A stretch of 64,000 nt of DNA from Methylocapsa sp. S129. GTDB taxonomy: Bacteria; Pseudomonadota; Alphaproteobacteria; Rhizobiales; Beijerinckiaceae. The stretch covers positions 1,075,876 to 1,139,875 of the forward strand of contig NZ_LMUI01000011.1 in assembly GCF_009765995.1 (NCBI RefSeq). The letters are read 5' to 3'. The position numbers were made by a program, and so were the translations under genes. The notes beneath the pieces are model-generated. The model ran no database searches, was not told the DNA's origin, and worked only from the letters and a program-made list of their open reading frames with translations. Shown here piece after piece: positions 7,820 through 16,209 of the stretch (positions are counted from its first letter, which is position 1; each line of letters begins with the position of its first letter).

Positions 7820-8494
7820 ATGAATGTCGCCAAGCCCAAGCCGAACAAAAATACGCGACGAGGCGTTGGGCGGCCGACGAAGGACCAAGCCGGCCACATC
7901 ACTGAGCACATCGTCGGCGTGGCGACGCGGCTGTTCCTGGAGACCAGTTTTGAGGCGACGAGCGTCGATCTGATCGCGGCGAAGGCCCGCATATCGAAAC
8001 AAACCTTCTATGCCCGCTTCGTCTCCAAGGAAGCGGTGTTCGCCGCCGTCATTCGCAAGGGAATGGATGACCTTCTTGATCCAGCCGCCGGCGAATCGGA
8101 TCGCGCTGGCCCGATCGATACGGCCCTGATCCAGATCGGAGTCGCGCTTGCCGAGCGTGCGTTCGGGCCGGCGGCGCTCGCGCTTTACCGGCTCGTCGCG
8201 TCCGAAGCGCACCAATTCCCGCAACTCGCCCTCGCGTACCGCGAAGGCGGCGTCCGCTCGCGGGAGATGATCGCCGAGATGTTCGCCAACGCCATGCGCG
8301 ATGGCCAGATACGGTCGGCGGACGCCGGGTACCTGGCCGAGCAGTTCCTTTACGCGGCGATCGAAGGGCCGGCCCGCGCCCTGGCTCTCGATGGCAAGAT
8401 CGCCAGATCCGAGAAGGATTTGCGCGCGCAGGTCACCGCGGCGGTCCGATTGTTTCTGGACGGGTGCCGCGACCGCCCCGCGCGGGGCGCCTAG
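7820..8494 (+). CDS. TetR/AcrR-family regulator
   Basis: This is a 224-residue protein. After a basic leader (KPNKNTRRGVGRPTKDQ) the TetR helix-turn-helix covers about residues 25-75, with VDLIAAKARISKQTFYARF as recognition part. The C-terminal half is the AefR-like type (LALYRLVASEAHQFPQLA). The GRPTK leader is typical of this group. The ATG at 7820 follows a GGAGAG; the open frame extends to 7601 but without family features. An operator-like repeat is shared by its own promoter and the promoter of the convergent lipoprotein gene, so these two genes probably form one regulon. The ligand is unknown. Confidence 0.8.
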   Translation: MNVAKPKPNKNTRRGVGRPTKDQAGHITEHIVGVATRLFLETSFEATSVDLIAAKARISKQTFYARFVSKEAVFAAVIRKGMDDLLDPAAGESDRAGPIDTALIQIGVALAERAFGPAALALYRLVASEAHQFPQLALAYREGGVRSREMIAEMFANAMRDGQIRSADAGYLAEQFLYAAIEGPARALALDGKIARSEKDLRAQVTAAVRLFLDGCRDRPARGA

Positions 8495-8559
8495 ATCCGT
8501 CCAGACCGCCGCGGACTATTGTCGCGGCGATCCAGCTAGCGCGCGGGGGCGGATCGGCG

Positions 8560-9222
8560 TTATCTCAATTGCGCGACGAGCGCGTCCGCGCCCTTGTCGA
8601 TCCCGGCCTCCGCCGCGGTCAACGATCCGACGGTCGCCCCAATGTCGTACGGGCTCGGATATTGCTTGGAGACGAAGGCGCTGAGCAGGCGGGAGGTCGT
8701 CGCATCGAAGATCTCAACGGCGTAGACGACCGACCCCGTCATTGCGCCCTCGCCATCCCTAACGGTCTGAACCCCATTATAGACGGCGCCGGCCATGTCG
8801 AACCGCGACAAAGTGCCGATGACAGGCGTGCTGGTTGTCGCGCCCGTCAGCGTCAGCCTCACGCGCAAGGTGTTGGGCGCCCGCTGATTGACGAGCGTGA
8901 GGCGGCCGCTGAGCTTGTTTGCGAACTGCGCCTGCATGTAAGCGGCGAGCGACGCCTTGTCCTGTTCGGACATATCGCCAAATTGCTGATCCGAACCCCG
9001 ATAGATCACGACCGGTTCGATGACGAATTTATTATAAGCGCGCCAGTCCACAATTGTCGCGTAGCGATAGGGAATATGTCCAGACGCGTCGGTTGGATTG
9101 GGCGCGAGATAGGACGATGAAGCGATCGCCGAATAGGAGACCGGCGTCACGCTCGCGCAGCCCGCCAAGGCCACACAGAGCGCTGCGACCGCCAGGCGGT
9201 TCGCTTGCGAGCATGCATACAT
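8560..9222 (-). CDS. DUF3313-like outer-membrane lipoprotein
   Basis: This is a 220-residue protein with a lipoprotein signal. Basic and hydrophobic residues lead to the lipobox LAGC with Cys at residue 22. The mature part begins ASVTPVSYSAIASSSYLAP, then IPYRYATIVDWRAYNKFVIEPVVIY, a pattern found in DUF3313 lipoproteins. Those are Gram-negative envelope proteins without an assigned activity. The ATG at 9222 follows a GGAG; upstream codons to 9351 would bury the signal. The shared operator-like element at 9416-9469 links it to the TetR at 7820. A role as an accessory of efflux or as stress lipoprotein is only a guess. Confidence 0.7.
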   Translation of the reverse strand: MYACSQANRLAVAALCVALAGCASVTPVSYSAIASSSYLAPNPTDASGHIPYRYATIVDWRAYNKFVIEPVVIYRGSDQQFGDMSEQDKASLAAYMQAQFANKLSGRLTLVNQRAPNTLRVRLTLTGATTSTPVIGTLSRFDMAGAVYNGVQTVRDGEGAMTGSVVYAVEIFDATTSRLLSAFVSKQYPSPYDIGATVGSLTAAEAGIDKGADALVAQLR

Positions 9223-9415
9223 TTCAAACTCCGATTTCAGATGGGGGGAAGCCTTAACGAGACAGAACCAGGCGCTCAGCAGCGGTTGTTGAGGAGACGC
9301 AAAAAACCGGCGGCGCGCGGCCCTTACCGGCGCCTTGCGACTCCTATCCATTTGTCGCCGCGCGAAAGCAGAGGGCCTTCGCGACCAATGGCGCCCGCCG
9401 CACTCAAATGCGTCG

Positions 9416-9469
9416 GGCCATTAATCAAACGATATCGTTCTATTAAACAATATCGCGCGCCGATGCAAG
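9416..9469. promoter_or_regulatory. Operator-like element upstream of lipoprotein gene (copy 2)
   Basis: This copy of the element at 7668-7722 begins GGCCATTAATCAAACGATAT. It contains a perfect 12-base palindrome, AACGATATCGTT, at 9428-9439, and a downstream TATCGCGCG. It lies about 200 bases before the lipoprotein start. Confidence 0.6.
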
Positions 9470-9528
9470 CCCCCCTCCGAAGGCTCGAGCCGAACGTTCC
9501 GATCTGTTGATTGACGGTAGAGAGCTTT

Positions 9529-9580
9529 GACCTCGCCGCCCGGCGATTGGGGATTGGCCGGGCCTCAGAAGGGCGAGGTC
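9529..9580 (-). terminator. Nested stem-loop downstream of the oxidoreductase gene
   Basis: The outer arms GACCTCGCC (9529-9537) and GGCGAGGTC (9572-9580) enclose the inner arms GCCCGGC (9538-9544) and GCCGGGC (9557-9563). It lies 66 bases past the stop of the minus-strand gene ending at 9646. There is no clear T tract, so termination is likely but not certain. Confidence 0.45.
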
Positions 9581-9645
9581 ATCGATAGAGCTGGCGCGGC
9601 GACGCCGGCGCTTCCGCGCAGGTGGCCAGCGCCGCGATCAACCGC

Positions 9646-10605
9646 TTACACGTTCATGGTGAATACGGTGCGTCGAGCGCCGTCGTCGTGAGTCCACGCC
9701 TGTTCGACCTCTGACAAGGGAACGGATTGGGTCGCGACTTTAAAGCCGCCCGGCGCGGCCGCCTTGAACAATTCGCCGATCGCGTTGAGGAGGCGGTCAA
9801 CGGGGACGCTGCCGATGCCGCTGCCCATCAGTGAGATCGCCGATGCGCGCAGCGCCGCGCTCGGCAGCGTAATGTTGGCGCCGCTCGCCGAACCGACCTG
9901 GACAAACCGCATCGATGCGCCTTCTTTTCCAGCCTTGGCCGCCGCGATCAGCAGGCGTTCGGCGCTGGCGCCCCAGAGGTAATCGATCACGACATCGACG
10001 CCCGCCGCGAATTGTTCCTTGAAGGCGTTCTCCAGCGCCGTCCCGTCCTCGACCAGCGGGATGGTCACATCGGCTCCGAGCGCGGCGACCGATTGCAGCG
10101 CCTCGCGGTTGCGGGCGGTCGCGATGACTTTCGCCGCGCCAAGATGCCTGGCGATCTGGACAGCCAGACGGCCCGCCGCGCCGGTTGCGCCATTGACCAG
10201 CACGGTCTCTCCAGCCTTGAGCCTAGCGCGCTCCTGATAGGCCGCCCAGGACGACATTCCCGGATTGGCGATCGCGGCGGCCGTCACGTCGTCGATGTCG
10301 TCAGGGAGCGCCACGCAATGATCCGAAGGCGCGACGGTCTTTTCCGCCATGCCGCCATAGGGCGCTTTGGGCAGGACAAAATAGACGCGGCGCCCATCGT
10401 CGAGCCGCCCGACGCCGTCGACGCCCGCGACCAGCGGAAACTGGCCCGATGCGCTGTAATGCGCGCCGGAGGCCCGGCTTTTGGCGAGGGGGCTCATGGC
10501 AGAGGCCGTCACGGCGATCCGGCTCTCGCCGGGGGCGGCGACCGGCTCGTTGAAATCCCCATAAACCGGCGTTTGCCCGGCTCCCAGAACGATTGCGGCT
10601 TTCAT
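9646..10605 (-). CDS. Zinc-free quinone oxidoreductase / medium-chain dehydrogenase
   Basis: This is a 319-residue MDR-superfamily enzyme. The N-terminal GroES-like part (MKAAIVLGAGQTPVYGDFNEP, GVDGVGRLDDGRRVYF) lacks the usual zinc Cys ligands. The Rossmann part has ETVLVNGATGAAGRLAVQIA near residue 145. Such enzymes reduce quinones or enoyl compounds with NADPH in the cytoplasm. The ATG at 10605 follows AAAGGAAAA. It is divergent from a MarR gene; the 62-base gap contains a clear MarR-type palindrome over a TATAAT box. Induction by a quinone or similar electrophile through that MarR is inferred. Confidence 0.8.
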   Translation of the reverse strand: MKAAIVLGAGQTPVYGDFNEPVAAPGESRIAVTASAMSPLAKSRASGAHYSASGQFPLVAGVDGVGRLDDGRRVYFVLPKAPYGGMAEKTVAPSDHCVALPDDIDDVTAAAIANPGMSSWAAYQERARLKAGETVLVNGATGAAGRLAVQIARHLGAAKVIATARNREALQSVAALGADVTIPLVEDGTALENAFKEQFAAGVDVVIDYLWGASAERLLIAAAKAGKEGASMRFVQVGSASGANITLPSAALRASAISLMGSGIGSVPVDRLLNAIGELFKAAAPGGFKVATQSVPLSEVEQAWTHDDGARRTVFTMNV

Positions 10606-10631
10606 GGTGGGTTTTCCTTTCGGCTTTGCAA

Positions 10632-10654
10632 TATATGTGTATAATGCACATATA
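10632..10654. promoter_or_regulatory. MarR operator over a -10 box
   Basis: TATATGTG at 10632-10639 and CACATATA at 10647-10654 form an inverted repeat with a seven-base spacer. The spacer region carries TATAAT (10640-10645), placed as a -10 box for the MarR gene that starts at 10668. Binding here would block both divergent promoters. A further CACATAT lies inside the MarR gene near 10695. Confidence 0.75.
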
Positions 10655-10667
10655 AGGGGAGCCGTCG

Positions 10668-11156
10668 ATGCCGTCAAGAAAGAAAGTGCAAAATACACAT
10701 ATCAGCGCGCAGCTCCGGCAGCTTCATGCAGCGTTGCTGGATATTGTCGCCCTCATGAACCGGCCGCAGCGCGACGAGGCGCTGATCAGGGAGGCCGGGA
10801 TTCCGCTTGACCGCGCGCTGTTTCCTTTGCTGGTTTCGGTGGAGCGGTTCGGGCCGATCGGAATCGTCGAGCTCGCCGACGGCGTCGGCCGCGATTATAC
10901 GACGGTGAGCCGTCAGGTCGCAAAACTCGAAAGCCTCGGCCTCGCCGAGCGCCGCGACAATCCGGCCGACCGCCGGATGCGAGAAGCTTTCATCACGTCC
11001 AAGGGCAAAGCGATGACCGACCTCGTCGACGCCGCGCGCGACCGGATCGGTCGCGCCATTTTCGAGCGCTGGAGCGCGCATGATATCGAAGAGCTGGTGC
11101 GCCTGATGCGAAAATTCGCAGACGCTTTTAACGAGGCTCCGCTGAAAGGCGCGTGA
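10668..11156 (+). CDS. MarR-family regulator
   Basis: This is a 162-residue protein. A winged helix-turn-helix lies near residues 50-115 (FGPIGIVELADGVGRDYTTVSRQVAKLESLGL then the wing RRDNPADRRMREAFITSKG, read in parts). DxRxR in the wing is the MarR hallmark. An AGGGGA lies before the ATG. The palindrome at 10632-10654 covers its promoter and that of the divergent quinone oxidoreductase, so it very likely represses both until an electrophile or phenolic ligand is bound. No Cys sensor is visible, which argues for ligand binding over thiol oxidation. Confidence 0.85.
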   Translation: MPSRKKVQNTHISAQLRQLHAALLDIVALMNRPQRDEALIREAGIPLDRALFPLLVSVERFGPIGIVELADGVGRDYTTVSRQVAKLESLGLAERRDNPADRRMREAFITSKGKAMTDLVDAARDRIGRAIFERWSAHDIEELVRLMRKFADAFNEAPLKGA

Positions 11157-11368
11157 GCGCGTAAACGCCGGCGCCAATCGTTTTCTAACCCTGTCTCTCG
11201 ACCGGCGCCCCCAATCGGCATTCCAGAAGCTGCGCAAAAGCCAGCGTCGTATGATCCTCCGAGCGCGGGCCGGTAACTCCCCACCCGCGATGTTGTCCTG
11301 TATGGTCAAAGAGTCATCTCAAGGCAACGCGCGGCTCCGCGGGTGGAGCAACGTTCTCAGGCAAGCCC

Positions 11369-12319
11369 ATGGCGTTCACTTCCGTTTCGCAACCGCTTCG
11401 ATATTTCTTCGAAGTGGCGAAGTCAGGCTCGTTCCGACAAGCGGCGGAGCGGATCAATATCGCGGCGTCCGCGCTCAATCGGCAGATCACGCTTCTCGAG
11501 GCGGAACTGAAGGCGCCGCTGTTCGATCGGCGCCCGGGACGCGGCAAACTGAGGCTCACCGCGGCTGGCGAGATCCTCCTCCATCGGGTTCGGCTATCGA
11601 TGAACGAGCTGCAGGTGGCGCGCTCGGCGATCGAGTCGTTGCGGGGTCTCAAGCGCGGCGTCGTGGCGCTCGGTATCAATGATTCATTGAGCCGGGACTT
11701 CCTTCCCAACTTCCTCGCCGACTTTCACAAGACCTACCCCGAAATCGACTTCGAGATCACGGTCGACAATACGCCGGCGCTTCTTGATCGCATTGAGCGC
11801 GACGAAGCCGACGTCATACTCGCTTACAACATACCTGCACGGAGCAGCATTCGCACCATTGTCGCCTTTCCGCTCGGCATGTGCGTTCTCATGGCGAAAT
11901 CCCATCCCTTGGCCAAGAAAAATTCGCTGCGTCTATCCGATTGCGTCGGCTACCCGCTCGCCATGCCCGACGACTCGATGATCCTGACCCAGATCTTGCG
12001 GGAGATGTTGGCCAAAGCGGGGATCGACAACCGGGCCATTCTGAAGACCAATTCGTTTGAATTGATCCGCGATATCGTCGCCTCGGGCATGGCGATCAGC
12101 ATCCAAACGCATTTTCTTCTGTCCGAGGATCCCAATCGGCGCGATGTCCGGTCGATCCCGCTGCGCGATTCCTACCGTGTTCCTCATGCGCTGGCTTGCT
12201 GCGTTCGGGCCGGGCGCGATCCGCCGATCGCCGCGGCCGTCTTCGTCGAGGCGCTGAAGGCGGCGCTGACGCTTCAAGGAAAAAGCGGCGACAGCATAAA
12301 CGACGATATCGCCGAATGA
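11369..12319 (+). CDS. LysR-family regulator
   Basis: This is a 316-residue LTTR. The N-terminal helix-turn-helix is at residues 5-65 (LRYFFEVAKSGSFRQAAERI, SALNRQITLLEAEL), and a periplasmic-binding-protein-like effector domain starts near 95 (GVVALGINDSLSRDFLP). It precedes an ABC importer and an oxygenase on the same strand, 88 bases before the binding-protein gene. It is not divergent as LTTRs often are. It probably senses the imported compound or a product. The effector is unknown. Confidence 0.85.
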   Translation: MAFTSVSQPLRYFFEVAKSGSFRQAAERINIAASALNRQITLLEAELKAPLFDRRPGRGKLRLTAAGEILLHRVRLSMNELQVARSAIESLRGLKRGVVALGINDSLSRDFLPNFLADFHKTYPEIDFEITVDNTPALLDRIERDEADVILAYNIPARSSIRTIVAFPLGMCVLMAKSHPLAKKNSLRLSDCVGYPLAMPDDSMILTQILREMLAKAGIDNRAILKTNSFELIRDIVASGMAISIQTHFLLSEDPNRRDVRSIPLRDSYRVPHALACCVRAGRDPPIAAAVFVEALKAALTLQGKSGDSINDDIAE

Positions 12320-12407
12320 ACTAATTTCGCGACGCCCGTCATGCTCAATCTGCATCTTTTTCGATCGATCGTCTTGGCTACGATGCGATCCCTAGAGGAG
12401 TCAGGGC

Positions 12408-13499
12408 ATGATCGGGCGGTTCGTGAAGGTCTTTTTGCGCGTGGGTCTGATCGGCGCGCTCGCCGCCAGTCAGGCGCTGGCCGCCGCGCCTCGCAAGGTG
12501 ACCATCGGCGTCGGCACAGCCGTGCTCAACCTGACCTACCCCTGGCTCATGATGCCGGTCGCGCTCGACTGGTGGAAGCAGCAGGGATTGGACGTCACCG
12601 TCATTCCGGTCAGCGGATCGCTCCAGGCCACCCAGCTCCTTGTCGCGGGGACGCTCGATTTCGCAGAAATCAACGCTAGCACGATCATCCAGGCGAATGT
12701 CACCAATAACATTCCGCTGCGCGCCATCATGGAAAACACGGTTCTGGATTGGTCGCTGGTGACGCTGGCGGACAATGCCATCCAGAAGCCCGCCGACTTC
12801 AAGGGCGCGACTATCGGCGTGCTCAGCCTGGCGAGTTCGGGCACGGCGCTTCTGCGCGCCTATCTCACAGCGAACGGTCTCGATCCGGAAAACGACGTTC
12901 AGATCGTCGCGACCGGCGCCGGCGGCCCGGCGCTTCAGGCGCTGAAGAGCGGCCGCGTTCAGGGCCTGATGTTCTGGAGCTCGATGAATACGTTCTTTGA
13001 GAACCAGGGGGTGAAGCTTCGCTATTTCTACCCGGAAGAATGGCGCCGCATGCCGGACTTCTCGCTTGCGACCCTGCAGTCGCGCATCGATTCCGATCCC
13101 GAACTTGTCAAGACGATCGCGCTCGGCGCGGCGAGGGCCAGCGCCCTGGCGATGGATTCTCCCGACTGCGTGCGACGGATTCACTGGGCGCATTTTCCCG
13201 ACACGAGACCGAGCGGCGCTCCCGACGACGCGACGGCCGTCGCCTGGGACATGAATAGCCTCGCTGCGCAGATGTCTTCGATGAAGAGCTCCCTCTCTGC
13301 GAACGGCGGCCGTCTTTGGGGCGCCACCACGCCCGCCGGCTTCGACAAGGTTCAGCAGTTCATGCTGCAGACAAAGCAGATCGCCACGACATTGCCGCCG
13401 GCGACTTTCGTCATCTCGACGCCGAATTTCTTCGAGGCGATCAATGATTTTGATCACGAGGCCATCGCCAAATTGGCCCAATCCTGCCCGGCGCCCTGA
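12408..13499 (+). CDS. NitT/TauT-type ABC importer, periplasmic binding protein
   Basis: This is a 363-residue protein with a signal peptide of about 25 residues (ending QALAAA). The mature part shows the SsuA/TauA/NMT1 pattern: VTIGVGTAVLNLTYPWLMMPVALDWW near the start, QATQLLVAGTLDFAEINAS (sampling of ligand), and a domain crossing near ALQALKSGRVQGLMFWSS. Members bind sulfonates, nitrate, pyrimidine precursors or aromatic acids. A good AGAGGAG lies before the ATG. The ATPase follows after nine bases. The ligand cannot be told from the sequence; the terminal oxygenase suggests an organic substrate. Confidence 0.85.
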   Translation: MIGRFVKVFLRVGLIGALAASQALAAAPRKVTIGVGTAVLNLTYPWLMMPVALDWWKQQGLDVTVIPVSGSLQATQLLVAGTLDFAEINASTIIQANVTNNIPLRAIMENTVLDWSLVTLADNAIQKPADFKGATIGVLSLASSGTALLRAYLTANGLDPENDVQIVATGAGGPALQALKSGRVQGLMFWSSMNTFFENQGVKLRYFYPEEWRRMPDFSLATLQSRIDSDPELVKTIALGAARASALAMDSPDCVRRIHWAHFPDTRPSGAPDDATAVAWDMNSLAAQMSSMKSSLSANGGRLWGATTPAGFDKVQQFMLQTKQIATTLPPATFVISTPNFFEAINDFDHEAIAKLAQSCPAP

Positions 13500-13508
13500 T
13501 CACGCGGG

Positions 13509-14300
13509 ATGAACGATGAGGAATCCCCCGTGTTGATCGAAATCGCCGGATTGACGAAATCATACGCCACGCGCGAGGGGCTCAACGTCGAGGCGCTGGC
13601 GCCGCTCAGCTTCACCGTGCGCGAGGGCGAGTTTCTGACGATCGTCGGGCCTTCGGGATGCGGCAAGAGCACGCTGCTCAAAATCATCGCGGGGACGCTG
13701 CGCCGTTCGGCCGGATCGGTTCGGTTGCAGGGCAGGGCGATCGACGGCCCCAGCCGGGATATCGGCATGGTGTTCCAATCGCCCGTGCTGCTGCCCTGGC
13801 GAACGATCGAGGAAAACGTTCTTTTACCGATCGAGATTCAACGGCAGGACGTCCGCAACCATCGCGCTCGGGCGGCGGATTTGTTCCGCCTCGTCGGCAT
13901 CGAGGGGTTTGAGCGCAAATATCCAAAGGAACTGTCGGGCGGCATGCAACAGCGCGTCGGCATCATCCGCGCCCTCATCCATGATCCGGCGGTTCTGCTG
14001 CTCGACGAGCCATTTGGGGCGCTTGACGCGATGACGCGCGAGCACATGAATCTGGAGCTCCTGCGCATCTGGAAAGACGCTGGCAAGACGATCATTCTCG
14101 TTACCCATTCGATTCCCGAGGCGATTTTCTTGGCGGATCGGGTGATCGTGATGTCGGCGCGGCCGGGCCGTATCGCCGAAGTGATCGAAGTCGATCTCAC
14201 GCGGCCGCGGCGCCTCGACATGATCAACTCCGACCCATTCGGCGACTATGTCAGGCGTGTGCGCGGCCATTTCGGATCGCACGGAGGCCTGGACGCATGA
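13509..14300 (+). CDS. NitT/TauT-type ABC importer, ATPase
   Basis: This is a 263-residue nucleotide-binding subunit. The motifs are Walker A GPSGCGKST near residue 46, Q-loop in MVFQSPVLLPW, signature LSGGMQQRVGI, Walker B VLLLDEPFGALD and switch His in ILVTHS. The spacing is that of SsuB/TauB proteins. It overlaps the permease gene by four bases (ATGA), so the subunits are translationally coupled. A GTG at 13530 is an alternative start, just before LIEIAGLTKSY. Confidence 0.9.
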   Translation: MNDEESPVLIEIAGLTKSYATREGLNVEALAPLSFTVREGEFLTIVGPSGCGKSTLLKIIAGTLRRSAGSVRLQGRAIDGPSRDIGMVFQSPVLLPWRTIEENVLLPIEIQRQDVRNHRARAADLFRLVGIEGFERKYPKELSGGMQQRVGIIRALIHDPAVLLLDEPFGALDAMTREHMNLELLRIWKDAGKTIILVTHSIPEAIFLADRVIVMSARPGRIAEVIEVDLTRPRRLDMINSDPFGDYVRRVRGHFGSHGGLDA

Positions 14301-15124
14301 ACGAGATCGCGCAAGCCTTGCCCGCGACCCGCAATCCCACATGGCTTTGGGCGCATCGGCAATGGGCGCTGAGCGCCCTCATCTTTGTGCTGTTTATCGG
14401 GTTGTGGGAAGGCGGCGTCCGCTTGTTCGACGTGCCGTCTCTCGTTCTGCCGCCGCCCAGCGCCGTGCTGAAGTCGCTCGCCGCGAGCCTGTCGTCTGGC
14501 CAGTTGACGCGGCATATCTGGGCGACGGGCCTCGAAGTCATCGGCGGCTTCGCGCTCGGGGGCGGTTTCGGCTTTCTGCTTGGATGCCTCATCGGGCGAT
14601 TTCCAATCCTGGAGCAGACGATCTATCCCTATGTCGTCGCTTTCCAGACGGTTCCCAAGGTCGCGCTGGCGCCTTTGATCGTGATCTGGTTCGGGTTCGG
14701 CCTATCTTCGAAGATCGTTACGGCGGCGACGATTTGTTTCTTCCCGGTCATCGCCAATACGCTGGTTGGCTTGCGGGTCACCCCCGCCGACCAGGTTGAG
14801 ATGATGGCGGCGTTCACCGCCTCGCGCAGCCAGATCTTCTGGAAGGCGCGACTGCCCCACGCGCTTCCCTACATTTTCGCCGGCCTCGATATCGGCGTCG
14901 TCCTGTCGGTGATCGGCGCCATCGTCGGGGAGTTCGTCGGCGCGCAGGCGGGCCTTGGCTACATGATCCTGCAGCGGCAATTCACGATGGATATTGCGGG
15001 CGTCTTCGCCATCCTCGTGATCCTGTCGATCTTCGGCATGGCGTTGCACGCGCTCATGCGCTGGCTGCAGCGCAAGGTCGTCTTCTGGATTCACGAGGAC
15101 GACGACAGGATCGTGGGAGCGTGA
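14297..15124 (+). CDS. NitT/TauT-type ABC importer, permease
   Basis: This is a 275-residue inner-membrane protein with about six hydrophobic segments of the SsuC/TauC type. The cytoplasmic EAA loop, which meets the ATPase, is near residue 175 (ASRSQIFWKARLPHALPYIFAGL). Conserved P-F-QT-PKVALAPL lies near 118-130. It overlaps the ATPase gene at its start. One permease gene suggests a homodimeric channel, as is usual in this family. Confidence 0.9.
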   Translation: MNEIAQALPATRNPTWLWAHRQWALSALIFVLFIGLWEGGVRLFDVPSLVLPPPSAVLKSLAASLSSGQLTRHIWATGLEVIGGFALGGGFGFLLGCLIGRFPILEQTIYPYVVAFQTVPKVALAPLIVIWFGFGLSSKIVTAATICFFPVIANTLVGLRVTPADQVEMMAAFTASRSQIFWKARLPHALPYIFAGLDIGVVLSVIGAIVGEFVGAQAGLGYMILQRQFTMDIAGVFAILVILSIFGMALHALMRWLQRKVVFWIHEDDDRIVGA

Positions 15125-15168
15125 GCCCCGAGAACGAACACCGCAATCCGAGAGACAGAGGACAAACG

Positions 15169-16128
15169 ATGACAAACGAACCCGCTCCGCGCGCCGGCCG
15201 CCTGGACGAAATTCCGATCATTGATCTGGCCGACGCCGATGTGCGGGCTGTCGCGCAAAAGGTCCGGCACGCCTGCGAGAATTCGGCTTTTTTCTACATC
15301 GCCAATCACGGCGTCAGTCGCGCGGTGATCGACGGCGCATTCGCCGAAGCCCGACGCTTCTTTTCGCTGCCGCTCGATGAGAAGATGAAAGTCTACAAGA
15401 GCAAGTTTCACCGCGGCTACCTGCCGCTCGGCACGACGCAATATCCCGGCCAAAAAAAGGACCTCAAGGACAGCTTCGATTTTGGCGTCGATCTTCCTCT
15501 CGACGATCCGGACGTCGCCGCCGGGCTGCCGCTCCATGGGCCCAATCAATGGCCCGATCTACCGGGATTTCGCGAAGCGCTGGAGGCCTATTTCGAGGGC
15601 GTTCGGGCGGCCGGGATAAAGCTCACGCGCGTTCTCGCCGTGAGCCTCGACCTCGAAGAGGATTATTTCGCCAAGCTTTACACAAAGCCATCGATTCTGG
15701 CCCGCGTCATCCATTATCCCATGCCGGAGCCGGGGCAGGAGAGCGATTTTGGCGTCGGCGCCCTCGCGCATACCGACTATGGCCACATCACGATCCTGGC
15801 GCCCGACCCGGCGGGCGGCCTTGAAATCCAACTGCCGGGAGGAGAGTGGATCGCCGCGCCTTTCGTTCCCGATACGTTTGTCGTCAATCTGGGCGACCTG
15901 ATGGCGCGCTGGACCAACGATGTCTATCGGTCAAACTTCCACCGGGTCGTCAATCGCCTCAATCGCGACCGCATGTCGATCCCGATTTTCATGAATCCCA
16001 ACCACCGGGCGGAGGTCGCATGCATCCCCACCTGCACGGGCCCCGGTCGTCCGCCGAAATATGAGCCCGTCCTCGCCGGCGACTATGTCGTCAACAAGAT
16101 CCGGGCGAACCAGGGACTGAAGACATAA
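15169..16128 (+). CDS. 2-oxoglutarate/Fe(II) oxygenase, isopenicillin-N-synthase-like
   Basis: This is a 319-residue enzyme with the DIOX_N domain (IPIIDLADADV, FFYIANHGV) followed by the double-stranded beta-helix core. Iron ligands are His 201 and Asp 203 (AHTDYGH) and His 258 (SNFHRVVN). Arg 268 and Ser 270 (RMS) form the 2-oxoglutarate clamp. The full set suggests an active dioxygenase. The ATG at 15169 follows AGAGG; a GTG at 15121 overlapping the permease stop would add 16 residues. It is the last gene of the importer operon, so it probably hydroxylates or breaks down the imported molecule. Members act on amino acids, pyrimidines, plant-type metabolites and others; the substrate is not known. 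Confidence 0.85.
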   Translation: MTNEPAPRAGRLDEIPIIDLADADVRAVAQKVRHACENSAFFYIANHGVSRAVIDGAFAEARRFFSLPLDEKMKVYKSKFHRGYLPLGTTQYPGQKKDLKDSFDFGVDLPLDDPDVAAGLPLHGPNQWPDLPGFREALEAYFEGVRAAGIKLTRVLAVSLDLEEDYFAKLYTKPSILARVIHYPMPEPGQESDFGVGALAHTDYGHITILAPDPAGGLEIQLPGGEWIAAPFVPDTFVVNLGDLMARWTNDVYRSNFHRVVNRLNRDRMSIPIFMNPNHRAEVACIPTCTGPGRPPKYEPVLAGDYVVNKIRANQGLKT

Positions 16129-16209
16129 TGACCGGAAGTTTCAGATCTTGGCCGGGACAATCATGGCCCTGGTACTGGGCCCCATCAGAAGCGTCGTCGC
16201 GGCCACGTT

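Larger units (their letters stand above)
9223..9645. other. Intergenic region with operator repeat and stem-loop
   Basis: This 423-base stretch contains no credible gene. It holds the lipoprotein promoter with the operator copy at 9416-9469, and a nested stem-loop at 9529-9580 downstream of the oxidoreductase gene. Small open frames here lack any recognisable pattern. Confidence 0.6.
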
